Made by a program: the position numbers and the translations under genes. Below the pieces are notes generated by a model, which saw nothing but the letters and a program-made list of their open reading frames with translations, did not search any database and was not told the origin of the DNA. From a virus, in the IMG/VR virus record IMGVR_UViG_3300003858_000001, positions 1-27,613 of that record: 27,613 bases of DNA, one strand, 5' to 3'. Positions 22,916 through 27,613 of the stretch are shown in pieces (within the stretch, counting starts at the first letter, position 1; the number at the start of each line of letters is the position of its first letter).

Positions 22916-23808
22916 ACATAGAACAGTTATACAGAGACTTTAATGTGCCTTATGCAACAGAAGGGCATAGACATTGCAGACCAGGTTGGGTGCAGACGCC
23001 TTGTCCGTTCTGTATAGGAAATCCGGGGATGCACCTGGGGTACAATACAGAGAATGAAAGGTTTGTTTGTTGGCGCTGCGGAGGACATTGGCCAGAGGAG
23101 GCTATTTCCCGGCTTCTAAACATAGGCAAGGCTGAGGCTAGTAAATTACTATACCAATATGGGACTCTGGCTAGAAAAGCCCCGGAAAGTAAAAGGAAGA
23201 TAAGGGTAAAGCAATTTAGATTACCCGACAATATTACAGCCCTGCAAAAAAATCATAAAGACTACCTTATAAAAAGGGATTTTGAACCTTCTAAATTAGA
23301 GAAGGACTGGCATATAGAAGGAACAGGTGTGTCTGCATTGTTAGACAAAATTAATTATAAGCACAGAATTATTATCCCTTTCTTTTGGGGTAGTAAATTA
23401 GTGTCCTTTGATAGCAGAGATATCACAGGTAAGGCAATGAATAAATATCAAGCCTGCCCCGCTGAACGAGAGTTAATAGAGCATAAAAGGATACTATACG
23501 GCCGACAAGATAAATGGACAAATGTAGGTATCTGTGTAGAAGGGCCTACCGACGTCTGGAGGATAGGCGTCAATAGTTTTGCCACCTCGGGGATAAAATA
23601 CACAGGTGCCCAATTAAGAGTAATTAGCAAGACATTTACCAGAGTTCCTGTACTGTACGATGATGATCCTCAGGCTATCGTACAGGCTAATAAGTTAGTG
23701 GCAGATTTAAAGTTCCGTGGTGTAGATGCATTCCGTGTAGACATTAAAGGAGACCCCGGTGCTATGTCGCAAGAAGAAGCAGATTATCTAGTAAAACAAT
23801 TAATATGA
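22912..23808 (+). CDS. DNA primase (zinc finger plus Toprim)
   Basis: 298 residues. The N-terminal zinc finger has C31 and C34 (CPFC), then C53 and C56 (CWRC), with GGHW after it, as in viral primase zinc-ribbon domains. A middle linker is followed by the Toprim core: ICVEGPTDVWRIG (207-219) with E210 and D214, and VLYDDDPQA (247-255) with D250, D251, D252 for metal. It makes RNA primers for the phage fork, next to initiator, loader and helicase genes. Shorter than bacterial DnaG (no helicase-binding C-domain). The helicase (DnaB-like) is separately encoded. Ends with ATGA overlap to the next gene. Confidence 0.92.
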   Translation: MNIEQLYRDFNVPYATEGHRHCRPGWVQTPCPFCIGNPGMHLGYNTENERFVCWRCGGHWPEEAISRLLNIGKAEASKLLYQYGTLARKAPESKRKIRVKQFRLPDNITALQKNHKDYLIKRDFEPSKLEKDWHIEGTGVSALLDKINYKHRIIIPFFWGSKLVSFDSRDITGKAMNKYQACPAERELIEHKRILYGRQDKWTNVGICVEGPTDVWRIGVNSFATSGIKYTGAQLRVISKTFTRVPVLYDDDPQAIVQANKLVADLKFRGVDAFRVDIKGDPGAMSQEEADYLVKQLI

Positions 23809-24029
23809 AAATAAGAACATTAGTACCAGTGAATTATGCTCTAACAGAAGAGCAGCAAAATAGGGAATTCAGATGGTTAGCCACAAAGTTAATCACTGAA
23901 CTTCCTAAGGAGGAATTTAATAGAATTTTTAAATGCTCCATTGAAAAAGAAGATGAGATTATACGAACTGGTAAACGAGTTTACCAGATGCCTATCTACG
24001 ATACATTCGTGGTAGAGAGTAGAGTTTAA
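23805..24029 (+). CDS. Unknown protein (74 aa) coupled to the primase
   Basis: 74 residues starting MKIRTLVPVNYALTEEQQNR, with one helix (FRWLATKLITELPKEEFNRI) and a beta end (YDTFVVESRV). Its ATG overlaps the primase stop (23805-23808). No motif. Perhaps a small replication accessory factor by position; unknown otherwise. Confidence 0.65.
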   Translation: MKIRTLVPVNYALTEEQQNREFRWLATKLITELPKEEFNRIFKCSIEKEDEIIRTGKRVYQMPIYDTFVVESRV

Positions 24030-24096
24030 AACTTTATTTATATCGTTACGTTCAAATTTAGGACGAGTTTTAGTATTTACCAAAAACAATTATTTT

Positions 24097-24531
24097 ATGA
24101 AACCAATTTTGTTCTTTTTTGCCTTATTGGCATGTCTATCCCTGACGTTATGTTCACTGGCGTCACAGGAAAAGAAAAGTGAACCTCATTGTAAGGTAGT
24201 AGGAGTTGAATTAATGACTCATTTCAGCGCGGCTGCTATGTGTAATTATGCCAATTTTGATTACCTTACAGTATCAAACCCTAGTATAAACCCGGTAGAC
24301 TTGAATTCTTTGGTTGACGTTGGCGAAATCTCATTACGAGAGCCTGCGAAAACCAATTGGGGAAATAAATCAGGAATTGATATTTCTACTATATACCTAC
24401 AAAATAACGAATTTGGTGAATATCGGAGTTCCTTGAATAACAAAGATAATAGGCCGACAGACTTAGAAAATAGACATGGACTATCTTGCGGTGGAGCAGA
24501 ACTCCTGTATAGCCAGGACCAAATGAGATAG
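24097..24531 (+). CDS. Secreted or lipid-anchored moron-like protein of unknown function (144 aa)
   Basis: 144 residues with a clear signal: MKPILFFFALLACLSLTLCS. The LLAC at 10-13 could be a lipobox, leaving Cys13 as anchor; cleavage near SLAS (20-23) by signal peptidase I is the alternative. The mature part has C32, C49 and C131, the last in GLSCGGAELLYS. No known domain. It is the only exported protein in the replication half besides the lysozyme, preceded by a 67-base gap and ended by a strong terminator, the arrangement of a phage moron. Possible roles: superinfection exclusion, lysis accessory, host-surface factor; none is shown. Confidence 0.7.
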   Translation: MKPILFFFALLACLSLTLCSLASQEKKSEPHCKVVGVELMTHFSAAAMCNYANFDYLTVSNPSINPVDLNSLVDVGEISLREPAKTNWGNKSGIDISTIYLQNNEFGEYRSSLNNKDNRPTDLENRHGLSCGGAELLYSQDQMR

Positions 24532-24560
24532 CCCGGTATGTGTGGTATCGGGCTATTTTT
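24528..24560 (+). terminator. Intrinsic terminator after the secreted protein gene
   Basis: ATAGCCCG (24528-24535) pairs with CGGGCTAT (24549-24556); the stem extends by four further U-A/G-U pairs to a GTGTG loop (24540-24544), followed by TTTTT (24556-24560). The left arm starts at the gene's stop codon (TAG 24529-24531). G/C-rich stem plus U tract is a canonical rho-independent terminator, and the best one in the window. Confidence 0.85.
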
Positions 24561-24592
24561 ATGATACATTTTTTAGTCTAAAAATTACTTTT

Positions 24593-24600
24593 TACATTTG
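24593..24600 (+). promoter_or_regulatory. Promoter -7 box before the replication initiator leader
   Basis: TACATTTG, exact to the TAnnTTTG consensus. No clear TTTG at the -33 position, but T-rich sequence is there. Located between the terminator and the initiator's leader, so transcription would start near 24607. The same octamer is at 26143-26150 before the DnaB-like helicase gene. Confidence 0.6.
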
Positions 24601-24606
24601 CAGTAC

Positions 24607-24721
24607 AGTGGTTAGGCTCTCAACCTAGAAACCATAAAGACATTATAGAAGCTTAGTAAAGAAAGATGTGAGTTGAGAGCCATGTCCTATTTACTGAGCT
24701 TTTCTTATTTAAACTGAACCT
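24607..24721 (+). ncRNA. Structured 5' leader with pseudoknot-type interlocked stems
   Basis: Stem 1: GGCTCTCAAC (24615-24624) with GTTGAGAGCC (24672-24681), perfect 10 bp. Stem 2: AAGCTTAGTAAA (24649-24660) with TTTACTGAGCTT (24690-24701), 12 bp with one G-U. The left arm of stem 2 lies between the arms of stem 1 and its right arm lies beyond, which is an H-type pseudoknot order (loops about 24, 11 and 8 bases). Stem 2 is followed by TTTTCTTATTT, a U-rich tract, and 20 bases later by the initiator ATG. This could be an attenuator/riboregulator of initiator expression, a stand-alone small RNA, or a DNA-level element. Structure is from the sequence; function is inference. Confidence 0.6.
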
Positions 24722-25492
24722 ATGCAACGTGATTTTAAAGGTATTTGGATTCCTGCCAATATATGGCTATCCAAGGAACTGACTTTACAAGAAAAGGTAT
24801 TCTATGTGGAAATACAATCCTTAGACAACGGAGAAGGATGCTATGCCTCAAATGCCTACTTTGCAGAGTTCTTTGAGGTAAGCATTAATAGAGCCGGCTT
24901 TATAATTGGCAGATTAGTATCCAAAGGACTTATACAACGAACAACCTCAAGTAAAACACCTGGGAAAAGACTGTTGAAAGTAAGTAGAAAAAAGGCAAAG
25001 AAACCTGCCGCTCTTCCTGTAATGACACGTACGAAGCATAGGAAGGAGGAGACGATGCCTAAAGGAGGAGGGGACCGATGCCTAAAGGAGGAGACCCCCC
25101 GATGCCTAAAGGAGGAGGATAATAATACAGTATTTAATAATACAATTAATAAAAATTTAATAAAAACTTTTTCAAATAACTATACTTTTTTTAAAATGGA
25201 ATTTTCCACTATATGGACAGAAGAGTTCATCCCACTTAAGAAAAAGAAAAAGGCATCCGTGACGGAAAGAGCATTAACTTCCCAATTAAATAAAATACAA
25301 ACCTATTCCAAAGGGGATTATGATACCGCCTTGCAAATTTTAGAAAGAAGTGTTAATGCAGGTTGGGCTGATTTTTATGCGCCGCCGGTCACACAGAAAT
25401 ATAAACCTCAATTAGCACAGGCCGGAAGCAGAGCGTCGGGTCATTTTAAATCTACAGAAAATTATTCACGTATAGATAAGGTAATACACTAA
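24722..25492 (+). CDS. Replication initiator (lambda O-like, winged helix)
   Basis: 256 residues. N-terminal winged-helix domain (about 1-85): FKGIWIPANIWLSKELTLQE, then the recognition part YASNAYFAEFFEVSINRAGF and LVSKGLIQR. A flexible middle (about 95-160) is encoded by the iteron and A/T-rich region. The C-terminal domain (about 165-256) has KKKKASVTERALTSQLNK and DYDTALQILERSVNAGWADF, the DnaD/replisome-organiser-like end that contacts the loader. It binds the origin in its own gene and recruits the DnaC-like loader encoded next. Stop and loader ATG share one base (TAATG). Likely controlled through the structured leader. Confidence 0.85.
   Translation: MQRDFKGIWIPANIWLSKELTLQEKVFYVEIQSLDNGEGCYASNAYFAEFFEVSINRAGFIIGRLVSKGLIQRTTSSKTPGKRLLKVSRKKAKKPAALPVMTRTKHRKEETMPKGGGDRCLKEETPRCLKEEDNNTVFNNTINKNLIKTFSNNYTFFKMEFSTIWTEEFIPLKKKKKASVTERALTSQLNKIQTYSKGDYDTALQILERSVNAGWADFYAPPVTQKYKPQLAQAGSRASGHFKSTENYSRIDKVIH
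25032..25117 (+). repeat. Iterons of the replication origin
   Basis: CGATGCCTAAAGGAGGAG occurs exactly at 25053-25070, 25076-25093 and 25100-25117; a degenerate copy (CGAAGCATAGGAAGGAGGAG) begins at 25032. Start-to-start distances are 21, 23 and 24 bases. Because 23 is not a multiple of three, copies 1 and 2 code different peptides (MPKGGG versus CLKEE), so conservation acts on the DNA. Confidence 0.9.
25032..25200. other. Probable replication origin inside the initiator gene
   Basis: Four iterons (25032-25117) followed by an A/T-rich tract (about 25118-25200, with runs such as TTTAATAATACAATTAATAA). Iterons followed by an unwinding element inside the initiator gene is the arrangement of lambda ori in O and of related phages. 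The initiator would bind the iterons and open the A/T tract, then the loader and helicase from the next genes would load. Confidence 0.75.
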
Positions 25493-26088
25493 TGAAAATA
25501 TTCAGACAAAAAGAAGTAAAACGTCGCGAGGAGTACTGGAATGCGACGTACAAAGCACGTGTCATAGACACGATTGGCGTAAGACATCCTCGTATTGCTA
25601 AGGTATTAAAAACAATTGTCTACCTAGACAGCACACTCCCAATTGGGAGTGGTTATTTGTTTGGTCCTGTAGGTACTGGTAAATCTGTCTCAGCGGCAAT
25701 AATGGTACTACAATGGCACCTTTTACAGCACCTGCAAGGTACAGGGTTAAAAAGTTATGCATACATAACCTTGGCCGATTTATTGTACGAGGTTAAATGC
25801 AGTTATGACAAAGACGGAGTAAAGGTAGACGTTCTTGAGAAATACAGAAAAGTACATTTTCTAGTTTTGGATGACGTAGGTGCATTCCGTTATTCAGACT
25901 GGGCTTATGAGTTCTTGTATATGCTTCTTACATACAGGTACGACCAAATGAAAATAACCGTGTATACTGCAAACATTACCTTAGAGGAATTTGCAGTACT
26001 TCTGCATGATGACAGATTAACAAGTAGAATTCAGCATGAATGCAAAGGTAACATACAATTTTTTGATAAAGAATCCATGAGGACGTAA
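25492..26088 (+). CDS. Replicative helicase loader (DnaC-like AAA+ ATPase)
   Basis: 198 residues. Walker A GPVGTGKS (58-65), Walker B FLVLDDVG (123-130) with D127/D128, a sensor I-like Asn in YTAN (158-161), and HDDRLTSRI (172-180) with a candidate arginine finger/sensor at R175 or R179. The N-terminal 50 residues form the helicase-contact part. Fits DnaC/IstB-type loaders that place the DnaB-like helicase on origin DNA. Its ATG shares one base with the initiator stop; a helicase gene with its own promoter follows. Confidence 0.9.
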   Translation: MKIFRQKEVKRREEYWNATYKARVIDTIGVRHPRIAKVLKTIVYLDSTLPIGSGYLFGPVGTGKSVSAAIMVLQWHLLQHLQGTGLKSYAYITLADLLYEVKCSYDKDGVKVDVLEKYRKVHFLVLDDVGAFRYSDWAYEFLYMLLTYRYDQMKITVYTANITLEEFAVLLHDDRLTSRIQHECKGNIQFFDKESMRT

Positions 26089-26142
26089 TGACATCGCCTT
26101 CGTTTAGAAATCTTGCCTGTCTTGCCTTCAAATTTTAAACAA

Positions 26143-26150
26143 TACATTTG
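26143..26150 (+). promoter_or_regulatory. Promoter -7 box before the helicase gene
   Basis: TACATTTG, exact to TAnnTTTG, with TTG at 26122-26124, 18 bases upstream, as a plausible -33 element. Start expected near 26157, about 80 bases before the helicase ATG. The intervening 26089-26236 holds no gene that I can support. Confidence 0.6.
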
Positions 26151-26236
26151 TACTATTTTAACAAGTGAAGGAAGATACCAAAAGAGTAAATAGTAAGACA
26201 TACAGAATTTTAACCCTGTTAAGACCCTAAAGTACA

Positions 26237-27613
26237 ATGATAGAAAGAAAAATCGTAATTGGATTAATCACCAGTACAGAGTATCTCAAAAGAATACGTC
26301 CGCTCTGGGATACTTTGTTGTTAGAATCCTCCACTGCTAAGATGCTGGCCAATTGGGCAATTGCTCATTATGACAAGTATAAGAAAGCGGCAAATAAAGA
26401 AATGGAACTTATCTTTTTCCAAAAAGTACGAGAAGGATTAGACAAGGAAATTGCAGAAGAGATTGAGGAAGACATACTGCCGGACCTTAGTGAGGAGTAT
26501 TCCACAGAGGATTTTGATTTGGAATACCTAATTGCAGAATCCTTAACATACCTCAAGTCTCGCCAATTACTACGACTAGGAGAGCAGTTAGAGGCATTGA
26601 TTGACAATGGAAAAGGCAGTTTAGAAGAACGTATAAAACAGGCCGAACTATTAACAAGTTCTTATAAACCGATAAATACAAGGGTAGACAATAGTATTGA
26701 TTTAAGCAAGGAGTCCAGTTTAGACAGAATACGGAAAGCCTTTGAGGAAGCCTCAGAATGCATAATAAGATGGCCGAAACAGTTAGGGACCTTTTGGAAT
26801 GCCCAGTTTGTTGCAGGCGGCTTTATTTCTTTATTAGCCCCTGAGAAAAGAGGCAAGACGTTTTGGCTATTAGAAATTGCCATGCGGGCTTGTAGACAGA
26901 ATAAAAAAGTAGCCTTTTTCCAAGCAGGAGATATGAACGAGGCAGAGCAGTTAAAAAGGATAGGAATTTACCTTACTAAGAAAAGTACCTTAGAAAAATA
27001 CTGCAAGGAGCATTATGAACCTGTTCGAGACTGCATACGTAATCAAATGGATAAATGTGAAAAGAAGGAAAGGGAATGTGATTACGGCATTTTCTCAGAG
27101 ATGGAAGAATCCGATATAAGACTCCTGCCTATGCAAGAATTAATAGAGGCCGCAAAAGAGGTGGTGGAGTATTACCCGTGTCATAACTGCAAAGACTACA
27201 ATGATTTGAAATTAGGTGTCCCCTGGGTATCCTATGTTCCTGCCGTAGACCCGATAGAGAGTGAGGATGTAGTGAAAGCGGCACAAAAGTTTTTTATCAA
27301 GAATAAACGTAGATTTAAGATAGACACGTATCCCAACGGAACCTTGTCTGTAGACCAAATCATCTCCGTTTTAAATATGTGGGAAGATGAGGATGGCTTT
27401 ATTGCGGAGGTAATTATCATAGATTATGCAGACATTTTAGTTCCTAGTACGTCTACGGAATTCCGACATCAACAAAACCAAATATGGAAAGATTTGCGTA
27501 GGCTATCTCAGACGAAGCGGGGAAATATACTTCCTTTAGTCATTGCGCCGACACAGGCAGATGCCGCCTCGTATAAGGCTTACTCCTTGCGGTTGGATAA
27601 CTTTTCTGAGGAT
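26237..27613 (+). CDS. DnaB-like replicative helicase (cut by window edge)
   Basis: 459 residues visible, still open at the right edge. The N-terminal 190 residues are helical and probably bind primase or loader. The RecA-like motor starts near 185: AGGFISLLAPEKRGKTFWLL with Walker A APEKRGKT (201-208; G206-K207-T208), where the usual first Gly is Ala. Walker B is EVIIIDYAD with D396. Between them lies a longer than usual, Cys-containing region (about 245-325; ...DCIRNQMDKCEKKERECDYG..., YYPCHNCKDYN at about 312-322) that could bind zinc. Role: unwinding at the fork, loaded by the DnaC-like protein. The end and the last motifs lie outside the window. Confidence 0.85.
   Translation, partial: MIERKIVIGLITSTEYLKRIRPLWDTLLLESSTAKMLANWAIAHYDKYKKAANKEMELIFFQKVREGLDKEIAEEIEEDILPDLSEEYSTEDFDLEYLIAESLTYLKSRQLLRLGEQLEALIDNGKGSLEERIKQAELLTSSYKPINTRVDNSIDLSKESSLDRIRKAFEEASECIIRWPKQLGTFWNAQFVAGGFISLLAPEKRGKTFWLLEIAMRACRQNKKVAFFQAGDMNEAEQLKRIGIYLTKKSTLEKYCKEHYEPVRDCIRNQMDKCEKKERECDYGIFSEMEESDIRLLPMQELIEAAKEVVEYYPCHNCKDYNDLKLGVPWVSYVPAVDPIESEDVVKAAQKFFIKNKRRFKIDTYPNGTLSVDQIISVLNMWEDEDGFIAEVIIIDYADILVPSTSTEFRHQQNQIWKDLRRLSQTKRGNILPLVIAPTQADAASYKAYSLRLDNFSED

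Noticed and set aside
24030-24096. Promoter before the secreted protein gene
   Set aside because: Only TAGTATTT-like partial matches to the -7 consensus and no -33 element; cannot be supported.
25032-25117. Short direct repeats as a CRISPR array
   Set aside because: Only 18-base repeats with 5-6-base gaps inside a coding gene; spacing and context fit origin iterons.

Overview
The window is a piece of a double-stranded DNA tailed phage (siphovirus type, or a prophage of that type) whose host is most likely a member of the Bacteroidota. The host call rests on four things: AT-rich coding; start codons preceded by A/T-rich sequence with no convincing Shine-Dalgarno motif; several -7 boxes matching the Bacteroidota promoter consensus TAnnTTTG; and tail proteins carrying PKD-like and bacterial Ig-like domains of the kind common in that phylum. 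No integrase, repressor, tRNA or rRNA gene is visible. Both ends cut through genes.

Layout. Positions 1-18465 are a leftward (minus strand) late operon in the classical order: small terminase, large terminase, an unknown 102-aa protein, portal, a 32-aa membrane microprotein, MuF-like minor head protein, a 49-aa protein, scaffold, decoration-like protein, lambda E-like major capsid, four neck and tail-completion proteins, tail tube, frameshifted tail assembly chaperones, tape measure, Dit-like protein with PKD domains, an unknown tail protein, hub protein, a small protein and the start of a fibre/appendage gene. Genes abut or overlap through ATGA and TAATG junctions, so they are probably translationally coupled. 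A divergent control region (18466-18683) separates this from the rightward half.

The rightward half (18684-27613) starts with small unknown genes that enclose the lysis functions: a 43-aa single-pass membrane protein (candidate holin) and a secreted T4-type lysozyme. It continues with an SNF2-family helicase, a zinc-finger/Toprim primase, a secreted moron-like protein closed by a strong terminator, a replication initiator with an internal iteron-type origin, a DnaC-like loader and a DnaB-like helicase that runs off the window. Initiator, loader, helicase and primase form a lambda O/P-like replisome set. The lysozyme sits on the replication strand, not in the late structural operon.

Most interesting signals: (1) a 5' leader at about 24607-24721, behind a consensus promoter, containing two interlocked perfect or near-perfect inverted repeats (H-type pseudoknot topology) and a U-rich tract just before the replication initiator gene; (2) three exact 18-bp iterons plus a degenerate fourth followed by an A/T-rich tract inside the initiator gene, arranged like lambda ori; (3) a T_TTT_TTA slippery site joining two tail chaperone frames; (4) a lysozyme with Cys in place of the catalytic Asp; (5) four or five microproteins shorter than 50 residues that simple gene calling would miss.
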